Shown here piece after piece: positions 28,062 to 38,048 of a DNA stretch of 64,000 bases. The notes below the pieces were generated by a model. It saw only the letters and a list, made by a program, of their open reading frames with translations. It made no database searches and was not told the DNA's origin. The DNA is from Paenibacillus sp. BIC5C1 (GTDB taxonomy: Bacteria > Bacillota > Bacilli > Paenibacillales > Paenibacillaceae), in NCBI RefSeq assembly GCF_032399705.1, contig NZ_CP135922.1:5580001-5644000 (forward strand), read 5' to 3'. Both the position numbers and the translations under genes were made by a program. Each line of letters begins with the position of its first letter. The first letter of the stretch is position 1.

Positions 28062-30248
28062 TTACTCTGCCTCGCTGTCAGGCCAACCCTGAATGGCAAC
28101 AGACTCACCTTCCGGATTGTGGGTTGCAGCAGCGTAGTCTGGCAATTGGCCGTCGTGGAACAACCACAATTCGTGCAATGCCCGTGTACAGCCAACGTAT
28201 AACAGCTTCGCATCGCCCGCATTGGACAAATAGTGTTTCTCATCCGCATCTGCTACGATCACTGCATCAAACTCCAAGCCTTTCGACAAATAGACAGGTA
28301 AAACGGAGTGACCGCCTGTGTACTGTTTTTTGCCGCCGTCAATCAAGTTCAGATCCCAGCCTGCCGCCTGGAGCTCCTGATGAAGCTCTTTTGCCTCATG
28401 CAGGGTACGGGTCAGAATGGAAACTGTGCGATAGTCTTTGACCGTTAAGAGCTTCAGAGCCTGTTCAAGGCTCGCTGTGCGCCCTTCTACCCCATAGGAC
28501 AATGTCCGTACGGGATCACCACTCCGGAATACAGGAATCGCTGTAATGCCGCTCTTTACGCCCCGCTCCAGAATTGTATTCGCGTAATCAATAATTTCCA
28601 TCGTCGAGCGATAACTCCGGGTCAATGCAAAGTATGCATTCTGCTCCTCAGGAAACAGGGAACTCATCTCTTCCCACGCATGAACACCACGATACTCATG
28701 AATACCTTGGGACAGATCGCCCAGTATGGTGAAGGAATGTCCTTTGACAAACTGATCCAATAACGCCACATGAAAAGGAGAAAAGTCCTGCGCTTCATCA
28801 ATGACGACGTGATCGAAGCGCTCGGAGCCGTCAATATCATGAACCAACGTATGAATGTACACCAATGCAGGCAAATCCTCTTCACGGATGATATCCTGCT
28901 TCAGATCTGCTGCCGTTTGCTTCATCACCAAATTGGGAATAAGCCCGCTGAGCGAGGCAGGTACCGAACCGCCTTTAACAACCTTGAACAGCTGTTTGTA
29001 CAGCGTAAGTGGTTCATATTGAGGCCATTTTTTGGCGTAAGCCTTCTCACGGGTTGCCGCTTTCTTTTTACGCTCTTTGCGAACGGCTTCCGGACAAGGT
29101 TTCTTGAGTTCCATCTCAATCCAGCGGTGAATACGCGCCATAACCCGCTCTTTTCGTTTTGCCAGCGGATAATGTTTGTACTCTTCCCCAAACCAGTTCT
29201 CAATCTCGGCTTTGCTGAGCACTGCGCCATCCCATGGACTGAAGTCCATATCAGGTACGGATTCCTCTTCCATCCCGGACAGCCACTCCCGGATCAATTC
29301 CATGAAGCGAATCGAGCCTTTGTAACGCCCTGGCACATCATCATTGAGCTCAGGACGTGCATCCGGCGTTTCAAACCAGGTGTTCAAAGTCTCCGACGTG
29401 TCTGCCAAAGGCAGGTCCAGCCCCAGCAGGTTCATCGCCCAATCCGGGAATGTACGCTGCTGAATGTCCCCTACACCGAGCTCCGGGAGTACATCCGATA
29501 TGTAATCCAGGAACATGTGGTTGGGTGCGAAAATAACCATTTTCTCCGCAGATACCTGCTCCTTGTACTGATACAGCAAGAAGGCAAGGCGATGCAGTGC
29601 GACGGTTGTTTTACCCGAACCAGCCACACCCTGAATGATCAATGCGGTGTTTCTCGCCGCACGAATGATCTGATCCTGCTCCGCCTGAATGGTGGATACG
29701 ATATCACGAAGCTTGTTGTCTTTGTTCTCACCCAATCGATACACGAGGAATTCATCCGATACGGCTGGCTGGTCACTGTCCCGATTGTACGTATCCGCCA
29801 CTCGTTCCAATATACGCTGCCGAATGACAACGTTTCGTTTCAGATAAACCAGCCCCTCAATGAGTCCCTCCGGGGCTTCATACGTTGCGGAGGCTTCCCC
29901 TCCGGTAAATGAGTAAAACAGGCTTGCGACAGGAGCACGCCAATCGATGACGAGCGGATGCTCTCCCACCTCTTCGCGGTCTACGCCGATTTTGCCAATA
30001 TACAGCGGTTTCCGTGCACCACTGCCCTGTTCTTCGAAATCCAAGCGTCCGAAATAGGGTTGCTGCGCGCTCTTGGACAAGGCGGTGCGGCGCTCTTCGC
30101 GTCCGGCCTCCAGCACTTGCTCTGTGAAGTCGTGGCCGGTGTATACCGGAATGTTCTGCAGCCGTTCCAGCTGACTGTCCACTTCCTTCATCGTTCGCTC
30201 TAACCTGTACTCTTCTTCTTGATAGGCACTTTGAAAGCTGTCTGACAT
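28062..30248 (-). CDS. helD: UvrD/Rep-like RNA polymerase-recycling ATPase HelD
   Basis: The 728-residue protein is a superfamily 1 helicase-like ATPase of the HelD family. An N-terminal coiled-coil arm (1-35, EEYRLERTMKEVDSQLERL) is the part that in B. subtilis HelD enters the RNA polymerase channels. Walker A is GVAGSGKTT (207-215), Walker B VVIDEAQDFSPFH, and later motifs include LTRSYRST and VYLSKGLEFDAVIVADA. HelD removes stalled polymerase from DNA and RNA using ATP. Length is slightly below the 774 residues of B. subtilis HelD. The ATG at 30248 has a very strong AGGAGGTAA. The gene stands alone between terminators. Confidence 0.92.
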   Translation of the reverse strand: MSDSFQSAYQEEEYRLERTMKEVDSQLERLQNIPVYTGHDFTEQVLEAGREERRTALSKSAQQPYFGRLDFEEQGSGARKPLYIGKIGVDREEVGEHPLVIDWRAPVASLFYSFTGGEASATYEAPEGLIEGLVYLKRNVVIRQRILERVADTYNRDSDQPAVSDEFLVYRLGENKDNKLRDIVSTIQAEQDQIIRAARNTALIIQGVAGSGKTTVALHRLAFLLYQYKEQVSAEKMVIFAPNHMFLDYISDVLPELGVGDIQQRTFPDWAMNLLGLDLPLADTSETLNTWFETPDARPELNDDVPGRYKGSIRFMELIREWLSGMEEESVPDMDFSPWDGAVLSKAEIENWFGEEYKHYPLAKRKERVMARIHRWIEMELKKPCPEAVRKERKKKAATREKAYAKKWPQYEPLTLYKQLFKVVKGGSVPASLSGLIPNLVMKQTAADLKQDIIREEDLPALVYIHTLVHDIDGSERFDHVVIDEAQDFSPFHVALLDQFVKGHSFTILGDLSQGIHEYRGVHAWEEMSSLFPEEQNAYFALTRSYRSTMEIIDYANTILERGVKSGITAIPVFRSGDPVRTLSYGVEGRTASLEQALKLLTVKDYRTVSILTRTLHEAKELHQELQAAGWDLNLIDGGKKQYTGGHSVLPVYLSKGLEFDAVIVADADEKHYLSNAGDAKLLYVGCTRALHELWLFHDGQLPDYAAATHNPEGESVAIQGWPDSEAE

Positions 30249-30363
30249 GTTTCAGTTACCTCCTAAGAATATGTTTTTCTGCATAGTCAATCACTGACGA
30301 CACAAAAGGATACCCACTATATCATATTGATGTACAAAAAGCTACAGTAACCCGGATAACAAA

Positions 30364-30411
30364 ATGAAAGAAACCGCTGTTCCTGTTCGCAAAGAACAGA
30401 TGAACAACGGT
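30364..30411 (-). terminator. Terminator of the ABC exporter gene
   Basis: On the minus strand ACCGTTGTTC pairs with GAACAGCGGT (one G-U), with a second arm CTGTTC-TTTGC-GAACAG inside, followed by TTCTTT. It begins just 12 bases after the ABC gene stop. Confidence 0.8.
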
Positions 30412-30423
30412 CACCCTTTTTCA

Positions 30424-32217
30424 TCAATCCGGTTCAGAATCCGGCTTGCCATCCTGTGCCACAAACTGTTTCTGTGCCAGTTCACGGTATACCGGATGAT
30501 TGCTAATTAACTCCGCATGTGTTCCAGTTCCCGTTACATGTCCCTGTTCCAGCACAACAATCTGATCAGAGTCGACGACAGTGGACAATCGGTGTGCAAT
30601 GACTACCGTCGTTCGTCCTTCCATCAGATTGGACAATGCTTGCTGCACTTCATGTTCGGAGGTGCTGTCCAGACTGGACGTGGCTTCATCAAGCATCAGA
30701 ATATCCGGACTGCGCAGCAGTGCACGAGCAATAGCGATCCGTTGGCGTTGACCACCGGAGAGTTTAATCCCGCGTTCTCCCACTTCCGTGTCATAGCCCT
30801 GTGGCAATTTGTCGATAAAAGCTGACGAATACGCCATTTCTGCCGCCTGTCTAATTTCATCCATACTCGCTTCACGGCCCAGCCCGTATGTCATGTTTTC
30901 CTTAATTGTGCCTGCCATCAAAGGGCTCTCCTGTGATACATATCCAATCTTGCTTCGCCAAGAGGCTAATGAATAATCAGTTATGGCTTGTCCACCATAG
31001 GATATACTACCCGACTCTGGAAGATAGAACTGCTCCAACAGGGAGAACAGCGTTGATTTCCCGCTCCCGCTTGGCCCCACAATGGCCGTTACTTTACGGG
31101 CCGGAACGGTCAGGTTGATCCCATGCAGTACCTCTTCCCCTGTTACATAAGAGAAATGCAGATTGTTGAATGTAATCGTCTCATTGCCCTTGGGCGCAAT
31201 TGTTGTGCTATGACGCGGTTCCTCTTCATGTGCCAGAATAGCCTGAATGCGTTCTGTCGCACCGACAACCTTTTGCAGACGTGAATACAATGTCGTAAAT
31301 TGTCCCATCGGCATAATCACCTGGAACAACAACAGAATGAAGGCGACCAGTTCCCCCGGAGACAGCAAACCTGAAGCTACCCGCATACCTCCAACACCCA
31401 GAATAACAACCAGCACGGCCGTCATGACAAACGTAAAGAGTGGTCCAATCAACGCCAAAATCCGAGCTTCCTGCAGTCCAAAAGCAAACATCTTCCCAAT
31501 ACGGGAATCGCCTGCCTCCGCCTCCTGTTTCTCCGTTCCATAAGCTTTCACCAAACGGATCTCGCCAATGACTTGGCTGAGCACCGAAGTAAGACCTGCC
31601 ATTTCGTCCTGCTGCTTTTTGGAGATTTTGTACATTTTACGCCCAACTGGCAACAGGATCAGCAGTGTTAGCGGCACCAGACTCAGAATAATGAGTGACA
31701 TGACCCAATCCAGATAAAAAAGCAACGCTACCCCGCCCACAACCGCAACGATATTGGATACAAAAGAGACAAGATAATCCGCAATTAGCGTCATAATCTG
31801 ACTTGTATCATTCGTGATTCGACTCATCGTATCACCTGTACGATTCCGATCGAAATATGGCATCGGTAGGGATAACACCTTATTCCACAGCTTTGTTCGC
31901 AGTGTCGCAACTACCCGTTGACCTGCATAGTTCAACATATAGATGCTGATGCCTGAAGCGATGGCCTGAATAACAAATGCCCCCAGAAGCAGGAAAATAA
32001 CGGACTTGTTCAGCGCAGACATCGTGAGCCCATCAATCAGGCCTTTGGTCATCAAAGGCACAATTAGTCCGGCTGTCGTCTGAATAAGTGTCAGGATCAA
32101 CGCTATGATTAGAATTAGTTTCGGTGGATTAGTGGCAGCAATCAGCTTCACAAAATCCTTGAATCCTTTTTTCCCTATTTTTGATTCATCTTGACCTGTA
32201 TGTTGTTGCTCTTCCAT
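30424..32217 (-). CDS. ABC exporter, fused permease and ATPase (BmrA/LmrA-like)
   Basis: The 597-residue half-transporter has six transmembrane helices (about 30-315) and a C-terminal nucleotide-binding domain. Walker A is GPSGSGKST (381-389), the signature LSGGQRQR (about 486), Walker B ILMLDEAT (about 506) and the switch histidine is in AHRLS. It should work as a homodimer and export lipophilic compounds or lipids; a drug role is inference from BmrA similarity. ATG 32217 has GGAGG 7 bases upstream; 13 earlier in-frame codons have no site. The purine permease stop is 70 bases upstream and no terminator is evident between, so both may share a transcript. Confidence 0.9.
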   Translation of the reverse strand: MEEQQHTGQDESKIGKKGFKDFVKLIAATNPPKLILIIALILTLIQTTAGLIVPLMTKGLIDGLTMSALNKSVIFLLLGAFVIQAIASGISIYMLNYAGQRVVATLRTKLWNKVLSLPMPYFDRNRTGDTMSRITNDTSQIMTLIADYLVSFVSNIVAVVGGVALLFYLDWVMSLIILSLVPLTLLILLPVGRKMYKISKKQQDEMAGLTSVLSQVIGEIRLVKAYGTEKQEAEAGDSRIGKMFAFGLQEARILALIGPLFTFVMTAVLVVILGVGGMRVASGLLSPGELVAFILLLFQVIMPMGQFTTLYSRLQKVVGATERIQAILAHEEEPRHSTTIAPKGNETITFNNLHFSYVTGEEVLHGINLTVPARKVTAIVGPSGSGKSTLFSLLEQFYLPESGSISYGGQAITDYSLASWRSKIGYVSQESPLMAGTIKENMTYGLGREASMDEIRQAAEMAYSSAFIDKLPQGYDTEVGERGIKLSGGQRQRIAIARALLRSPDILMLDEATSSLDSTSEHEVQQALSNLMEGRTTVVIAHRLSTVVDSDQIVVLEQGHVTGTGTHAELISNHPVYRELAQKQFVAQDGKPDSEPD

Positions 32218-32287
32218 TACCGTTCCTCCGTTCTCCCCTTGTTCACCAGAGATCATACGTATGAACTTACATTACGTTTCCTGTCTT

Positions 32288-33586
32288 TTACAATATCCCA
32301 TGCAGCACAAAATTGGCCAAAAACAGAATGGCAATGCCGTACATGACTTTAGGTACCTGTTTGCCCTGACCTGCCGCGAGCTTCGCCACCGGATAGGCAA
32401 TGAATCCAAATGCCATACCGTCCACAATACTATACGTAAATGGAATCATGACCATGATCAGAAAAGCCGGAAAAGCTTCCGTGAAATCACTGAAATCCAT
32501 ATCCTTCACACTTTGTACCATCAAGCCACCAATAATGATCAAAATCGGTGCAATAGCACTGTCCGGAATATAACCCAACAATGGAATAAAGAAGAACGTT
32601 GCACCAAACAGCACTGCGGTAACCAGTGGAGTCAAACCTGTACGCCCACCAGCCGCTATACCCGCTGTTGTCTCCGCCGCAGCTACTGGAGGACTACTTC
32701 CGAATACACCTGCCAATACGGTACTGATGGATAATGCACGTAAGCTCCCCTTGAACCGCTGGGGACGACCAATAAGATGAGTCTGGGCCGTGATCAGTCC
32801 AATATTTTCAAATACAACAATTAGCAGCAACAGGAATACTGCAATCCAGAACGCCAAATCCGCCAGCTTCACCAAAGAAAGCTCTCCAAACAAGCCTCCA
32901 TATTGACGTAATGCTTCTAGAGCTGACACCGGCTCACCGGGATTTACGGCACCGAGTACATATGCAAGACCTGTCCCTGCAAGAATGCTGATCAGGAGTC
33001 CGCCCTGTACATTGCGTATAAATAAAATCAAGGCGATCACAAGAGTAACACAAGCGGTAATAACTCCAGTATCATTAAAATGTCCGATCGCCACAAACGT
33101 GGTCTGGTGTGCGATGACGATTCCGCTTTTTTGCAGACCGATGAACGTCAGAAACAAACCAATCCCCACCGTAATGCCATGCTGCAGGTTTTTCGGAATG
33201 GCCTCACTAATCATTTTATATAACGATGTAAAAGCTACGACTGCAAACAGCACACCGGTGACAGATACAACCGCCAAGGCTTCCTGCCAGCTCAATTTCA
33301 TCGAATGTACGAGTGTATAAGTGAAAAATGCATTGATGCCCATGCCAGGTACAACGATAATCGGCGACTTACCACCAAATGCCATCAGCAAGCAACCTGC
33401 AATGGACGTCAGCAGAGTACCCACCATAGCCGCCTGTAGCGGCATTCCAGCATCAGCCAGAATTGTTGCATTGACCATTACGATATAAACCACGGCAAAA
33501 TAGGAAATGGCTCCCGCCACAATTTCCTTCTTCCACTGGTCCCCCGGCTCCATGCCAAGACGTCTGGTCACCCATCCTTGTTTCAT
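32288..33586 (-). CDS. AzgA-type purine permease (NCS2 family; PbuG/PbuO-like)
   Basis: The 432-residue polytopic permease belongs to the AzgA branch of NCS2, which imports hypoxanthine, guanine or adenine with protons. Visible family marks are VPGMGINAFFTYTLVHS, ENIGLITAQTHLIG and GSSPPVAAAETTAGIAAGGR. ATG 33586 is chosen on family start (MKQGWVTRRLGMEPGD) with GGGG 11 bases upstream. No purine riboswitch aptamer was found in the 350-base leader; a PurR-like CCGAAC hexamer is at 33615-33620. A second NCS2 permease of the uracil branch is at 45136. Confidence 0.9.
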   Translation of the reverse strand: MKQGWVTRRLGMEPGDQWKKEIVAGAISYFAVVYIVMVNATILADAGMPLQAAMVGTLLTSIAGCLLMAFGGKSPIIVVPGMGINAFFTYTLVHSMKLSWQEALAVVSVTGVLFAVVAFTSLYKMISEAIPKNLQHGITVGIGLFLTFIGLQKSGIVIAHQTTFVAIGHFNDTGVITACVTLVIALILFIRNVQGGLLISILAGTGLAYVLGAVNPGEPVSALEALRQYGGLFGELSLVKLADLAFWIAVFLLLLIVVFENIGLITAQTHLIGRPQRFKGSLRALSISTVLAGVFGSSPPVAAAETTAGIAAGGRTGLTPLVTAVLFGATFFFIPLLGYIPDSAIAPILIIIGGLMVQSVKDMDFSDFTEAFPAFLIMVMIPFTYSIVDGMAFGFIAYPVAKLAAGQGKQVPKVMYGIAILFLANFVLHGIL

Positions 33587-33944
33587 TCGTTCCGTTCCCC
33601 TCTCTCGATGTAAGCCGAACAAAAGTATTTACACTCTACCATTGCGCGGACAGAACAACCTTCCGATCGCTGTTATCCCCAGATTTTTAGATTTATGTTT
33701 TTAAGTTAAATCCGGTGATAGCGTATGCTTCCGATGTAGCTTTCTTTCAGAAAGCTATTAAGCGCACGCTTCGCTTCTCAGGTTTTTATGTCCTCTTCGT
33801 TCTTGTGTAAATCTTATATTCATCTTATATAGCTGCGATTTCTCTATGTATTTATCATCATTTCGCGCAGCATCACATATCATACACGCTTTTGGGATTG
33901 AAGTACATCACGTAACCCTGACATTTGTTTAGGTTTTGCGCATG
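33587..33944. other. Non-coding region upstream of the purine permease
   Basis: These 358 bases are AT-rich and carry no convincing reading frame. They hold a perfect 9-bp hairpin TAGCTTTCT-TTC-AGAAAGCTA (33737-33757) without a U-run on either strand, flanked by the loosely inverted GCGTATGCTTC and GCGCACGCTTC, and a CCGAAC box at 33615-33620. The promoter of the permease must lie here, but I could not fix it. Confidence 0.5.
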
Positions 33945-33984
33945 CAAAAAAAGCGTAGGTACCTTGTCGGCACCTACGCTTTTC
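33945..33984 (-). terminator. Terminator of the hisS-aspS-tcdA cluster
   Basis: On the minus strand AGCGTAGGTGCC-GACAA-GGTACCTACGCT forms a 12-bp stem (one G-T pair) followed by seven Ts, 14 bases after the tcdA stop. Confidence 0.9.
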
Positions 33985-33997
33985 ATTCACAAACAGA

Positions 33998-34756
33998 TTA
34001 CTGCTGCTTATTCTCTGCGATTTCGATCAGTTCCTTGACGGCCACACTGACCATGATCAGTCCGGCTACAGGAGGAACAAAGGCGTTACTCGCTGGTGGC
34101 TGTTTGGCCTTGCGAATTTCCGGCGCATTCTCAGGAACAATTTTCTGCGTTACATCTGCGCGCGGTTTCAATGGTTCTTCGGTGGAGAAGACCACTTTCA
34201 CACCTTTTTTGATACCTTCTTTCCGCAGTTTTGTGCGGACAACACGGGCAATCGGGTCCATGGTCGTTTTCGAAATATCCGCAACCTGGAATTTCGTTGG
34301 GTCCATTTTGTTCGCCGCACCCATGCTGGAAATAACCGGAATCTTCCGTTTCAAGCATTCCTTGATGAGATGGATTTTGTAAATAATCGTGTCCGAAGCA
34401 TCCAACACATAATCCAGCTCATACTTGAACAATTCCTCATACGTTTCTTCCGTGTAAAACATATTCAGTGCAATCGCGTCACACTCTGGATTGATGAGCT
34501 TCACTCGTTCCACCATCAGATCTGCTTTTTTCTGACCAACGGTCGTGGTCAAAGCATGAATCTGACGATTGATGTTGGTGATGTCCACCACGTCTTTATC
34601 AATCAGAATGATACGGCCAACACCGCTGCGGGCGAGAGCTTCCACTGCAATACCGCCTACGCCGCCGATGCCGAGCACAGCTACTGTACTATTTTTCAAA
34701 GCGTTCAGACCCTCAGGTCCGATTGCCAATTCTGTTCTTGAAAATTGATGGAGCAT
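33998..34756 (-). CDS. tcdA: tRNA t6A dehydratase TcdA (CsdL, YrvM)
   Basis: The 252-residue ThiF/E1-like enzyme cyclises N6-threonylcarbamoyladenosine at tRNA position 37 (ct6A) using ATP. The nucleotide-binding motif is LGIGGVGGIAVEALARSGVG, followed by DKDVVDITNINRQ and the adenylation region DASDTIIYKIHLIKECLKR. The C-terminal part ends ASNAFVPPVAGLIMVS as in the family. It is a cytoplasmic membrane-associated or soluble tRNA enzyme. GGAGG lies 13 bases before ATG 34756, which is long spacing, but no other in-frame start exists. It follows aspS by 18 bases and ends the operon. Confidence 0.92.
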   Translation of the reverse strand: MLHQFSRTELAIGPEGLNALKNSTVAVLGIGGVGGIAVEALARSGVGRIILIDKDVVDITNINRQIHALTTTVGQKKADLMVERVKLINPECDAIALNMFYTEETYEELFKYELDYVLDASDTIIYKIHLIKECLKRKIPVISSMGAANKMDPTKFQVADISKTTMDPIARVVRTKLRKEGIKKGVKVVFSTEEPLKPRADVTQKIVPENAPEIRKAKQPPASNAFVPPVAGLIMVSVAVKELIEIAENKQQ

Positions 34757-34774
34757 TGAGAATCGATGCCTCCT

Positions 34775-36553
34775 TTATTTCTTTTCCGCCACCGGTTTAC
34801 GGGCTACGCGGATGTGAAGTTGTTCCAATTGGGAGTTATCCACTTCTGAAGGTGCATTCATGAGCAGATCCGTTGCACTTGCCGTTTTCGGGAAGGCAAT
34901 CGTTTCACGCAGATTCGTGCGACCTGCCAGCAGCATCACCAGACGGTCGAGACCAAAAGCGATTCCGCCGTGTGGTGGCGTTCCATATTCAAATGCTTCG
35001 AGCAGATAACCGAATTTCTCGTTGGCTACTTCCGGAGAAAGTCCCAGAGCAGCGAACATTTTTTCTTGAACATCACGTTTGTAGATACGCATCGAACCGC
35101 CGCCCACTTCATAACCATTCAGAACGAGGTCATAGGCTTGAGCGCGAATAGCACCTGGATCTGTGTCAAAAAGATGCACATCTTCGTCTTTAGGACGTGT
35201 GAATGGATGGTGTTCCGCTACATAACGTTTCGCATCTTCATCGTACCCGAGTAATGGGAAGTCAACAACCCAAGCAAATTTGAATTTGCTGTCATCGATC
35301 AGGCCCAGTTGACGACCAATTTTCAGACGAAGTGCGCCCAGTACATCTGCAACCACTTTTTTGGTGTCAGCAGAGAAGAGCAACAAGTCGCCTTCTTCAG
35401 CACCAGTACGTTCTTTGACTGCTTCGATCTCTTCTGGCGTAAAGAACTTCACGATTGGTCCTTTGAACTCGCCATCTTTTACTTGAATCCATGCCAATCC
35501 TTTTGCACCGTAACGCGCTGCGAATGGTCCCAGGTCATCGATTTCTTTACGGCTCCATGTACCACAGCCTTTGGCGTTCAGAACTTTCACTTCTCCACCT
35601 TTTTCGATGACAGAAGCAAATACTTTCACACCACTGTTTGCTACGATATCGTTCATTTCTACCAGTTCCATGCCAAAACGCAGATCCGGTTTGTCTGAAC
35701 CGTATTTACCCATTGCATCTGCATACGTAATCCGTTGGAAAGGCAGTTCCAGCTCAATACCTTTCGTTTCACGCAGCAATTTGGCCATCAGCTCTTCCAT
35801 CATTGGCAGCAGGTCATCCTGTTGCAGGAAGGAAGTCTCGATGTCGACTTGGGTGAATTCCGGTTGGCGGTCCGCACGCAAATCTTCATCACGGAAACAA
35901 CGAGCGATCTGATAGTAACGCTCAAGTCCGCCGACCATCAGCAATTGTTTGTAGATTTGTGGGGATTGCGGCAGGGCGAAGAATTCACCTTCATGCACAC
36001 GGCTTGGTACGAGATAATCACGCGCACCTTCCGGGGAGCTCTTGGTCAGAATCGGTGTTTCTACTTCAACGAATTCTTCTCCATCCAGATAATCACGGAA
36101 CACTTTGGATGCTTTGGAACGCAATTTCAATGTTTCAAACATTTCCGGACGACGCAAGTCCAGGTAACGGTATTTCAAACGAAGGGACTCATCGACTTCC
36201 ACACCATCTTCGATGAAGAATGGAGGAGTTTTTGCCGCGTTCAGTACTTCAATCTCGGTAATTTGCACTTCGATTTCGCCTGTAGGCAAGTTTTTGTTTA
36301 CGGTCTCTTCGTCACGTTTAACCACTTTACCTGTTACTGCGATAACGTACTCGCTCCGCACTCTGTCAGCGATTTGCAATGCTTCGCCAGAGTAAGCCGG
36401 GTTGAAAACAACTTGTACAATTCCGCTGCGGTCACGCAGATCGATAAACAGTACGCCCCCCAGGTCACGGCGGGTCTGTACCCAGCCGTTCAATGTTACG
36501 GTCTCACCGATGTGTGCGGGTGTTAATGCGCCGCAATGATGACTTCTTTTCAT
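34775..36553 (-). CDS. aspS: Aspartyl-tRNA synthetase, bacterial type
   Basis: The 592-residue class II synthetase charges tRNA-Asp. It has an N-terminal OB-fold anticodon domain ([20 protein letters not shown]), catalytic motif 2 [18 protein letters not shown], the GAD insertion domain typical of bacterial AspRS, and motif 3 [19 protein letters not shown] 36553 is chosen because GAGGAG precedes it by 7 bases and the family begins [10 protein letters not shown]; the 20 upstream in-frame codons have no site. hisS lies 204 bases upstream and shares the transcript started at the hisS T-box. The 204-base spacer has two hairpins: GCGGGC-TCT-GCCCGC and the palindrome TTCCGATTAATCGGAA. Confidence 0.96.
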   Translation of the reverse strand: MKRSHHCGALTPAHIGETVTLNGWVQTRRDLGGVLFIDLRDRSGIVQVVFNPAYSGEALQIADRVRSEYVIAVTGKVVKRDEETVNKNLPTGEIEVQITEIEVLNAAKTPPFFIEDGVEVDESLRLKYRYLDLRRPEMFETLKLRSKASKVFRDYLDGEEFVEVETPILTKSSPEGARDYLVPSRVHEGEFFALPQSPQIYKQLLMVGGLERYYQIARCFRDEDLRADRQPEFTQVDIETSFLQQDDLLPMMEELMAKLLRETKGIELELPFQRITYADAMGKYGSDKPDLRFGMELVEMNDIVANSGVKVFASVIEKGGEVKVLNAKGCGTWSRKEIDDLGPFAARYGAKGLAWIQVKDGEFKGPIVKFFTPEEIEAVKERTGAEEGDLLLFSADTKKVVADVLGALRLKIGRQLGLIDDSKFKFAWVVDFPLLGYDEDAKRYVAEHHPFTRPKDEDVHLFDTDPGAIRAQAYDLVLNGYEVGGGSMRIYKRDVQEKMFAALGLSPEVANEKFGYLLEAFEYGTPPHGGIAFGLDRLVMLLAGRTNLRETIAFPKTASATDLLMNAPSEVDNSQLEQLHIRVARKPVAEKK

Positions 36554-36757
36554 AACCAAACTCCTCTTATGTGAATTTCCGTTCTGTATGTGCGGGCAGA
36601 GCCCGCTTTTCAACAGTGCGGTTGCGTGAAGACGATATTATTCGAAAAGGCAGTTACCTCTGACCCGCCAACTTCCGATTAATCGGAAACATTGGTGAAC
36701 CTCAGTAATTTTGCCGGATCAATTGTTGTTATTTTACAGTTTCAAACTCACTCGCGC

Positions 36758-38011
36758 TTATTTACTTCCACGTATAGCTGATACCAGATCATCCAGCTTC
36801 ACCGTTTGTTGTTCACCTGTATCCATGGACTTCAGGGCAATTTCCCCGCGTTCCAGTTCATCATCACCTAGAATGGCAGTGTAACGGGCTTTGAACCGGT
36901 CAGCTGATTTCATCTGGGCCTTCATCTTGCGACCGAGATAGTCGCGTTCACCGGACAGACCGGATTGACGAAGCTTAAACAGTTGACGGTTGACTTCACG
37001 ATCGGCAGCTTCACCGAGAGCAACAAAATATACATCCAGTGGAGCAAGGGAACTAACATCAATGTTCTGGTGTTCCAGAATCAGTTGAATACGCTCCAGA
37101 CCGATACCGAAACCAATACCAGGCTGATCTGGTCCACCGATATCTCCAACGAGGCCGTTGTATCTGCCCCCACCGCCGACTGTATCAATCGCGCCAATGC
37201 CTTGGGCTTTCAGTTCAAAAGCAGTCAATGTGTAGTAATCCAAGCCGCGTACCAGACGATTGTTCACCACGTAATCTACGCCAAAATCATCCAGATACTC
37301 TTTCAGTTTAGCGAAGTGGTTCAATGATTCTTCATCCAGACTATCCAGTATGGAAGGTGCCCCTACGAATTTGTCCTGATCAACTTTGCAGTCGAGCACA
37401 CGCAGCGGATTACGTTCCATCCGGGATTGGCAGTCCTTGCACAGGCTGTCCTTCATCGGTCTGAGGAATCCAAGCAGTTTTTCGCGATATTCTGCACGGC
37501 TCGTTGGGTTACCCACCGAGTTGATCTCGACTTTGACATCTTTCAATCCCAGTTCTACACACAGTTGATACCCAAGCGCAATGACTTCAGCATCGATCGC
37601 TGGATCAAGGGCTCCGATAGCTTCTACACCGAACTGGTGGAACTGACGCTGGCGACCTGCTTGCGGACGTTCATAACGGAACATCGGACCGATGTAATAG
37701 AGCTTGCTCACATCCGGTTCGCCATAAATTTTATTTTCCACATAAGCGCGGACAACACCCGCTGTACCCTCCGGACGAAGGGTCATGCTGCGGTCCCCTT
37801 TATCATTGAAGGTGTACATTTCTTTTTCAACAATATCGGTTGTTTCCCCAACGCCTCGTACAAATAAAGAAGTCTGTTCGAAGATCGGTGTGCGAATCTC
37901 GCGGTAATTAAAACGGCGACACAGATCACGCGCTTTTTCCTCTACGAACTGCCACTTTTCCACAACACCAGGTAGCAAGTCCTGCGTTCCAGTCGGTTTT
38001 TGAAAAGCCAT
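36758..38011 (-). CDS. hisS: Histidyl-tRNA synthetase
   Basis: The 417-residue class II synthetase charges tRNA-His. It starts MAFQKPTGTQDLLPGVVEKW, has motif 2 MFRYERPQAGRQRQFHQFG, the histidine-A signature GLDYYTLTAFE, GGGGRYNGLVG and motif 3 PGIGFGIGLERIQLIL, followed by the anticodon-binding domain (about 325-417). The ATG at 38011 has GGAGGG 7 bases upstream. The T-box leader at 38049-38423 controls it. The order T-box-hisS-aspS is common in Firmicutes. Confidence 0.97.
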   Translation of the reverse strand: MAFQKPTGTQDLLPGVVEKWQFVEEKARDLCRRFNYREIRTPIFEQTSLFVRGVGETTDIVEKEMYTFNDKGDRSMTLRPEGTAGVVRAYVENKIYGEPDVSKLYYIGPMFRYERPQAGRQRQFHQFGVEAIGALDPAIDAEVIALGYQLCVELGLKDVKVEINSVGNPTSRAEYREKLLGFLRPMKDSLCKDCQSRMERNPLRVLDCKVDQDKFVGAPSILDSLDEESLNHFAKLKEYLDDFGVDYVVNNRLVRGLDYYTLTAFELKAQGIGAIDTVGGGGRYNGLVGDIGGPDQPGIGFGIGLERIQLILEHQNIDVSSLAPLDVYFVALGEAADREVNRQLFKLRQSGLSGERDYLGRKMKAQMKSADRFKARYTAILGDDELERGEIALKSMDTGEQQTVKLDDLVSAIRGSK

Positions 38012-38048
38012 CTTTCATCCCTCCAGCATCTATTTTTCTCTGTATAAC

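Noticed and set aside
28770..29912. 380-codon plus-strand frame antisense to helD
   Set aside because: Composition is that of a reverse-complement shadow; no domain or ribosome site.
35735..36526. 263-codon plus-strand frame antisense to aspS
   Set aside because: Shadow of aspS; no start signal or recognisable motif.
36554..36757. Separate T-box for aspS in the hisS-aspS gap
   Set aside because: The gap has two hairpins but no T-box core and no U-run terminator.
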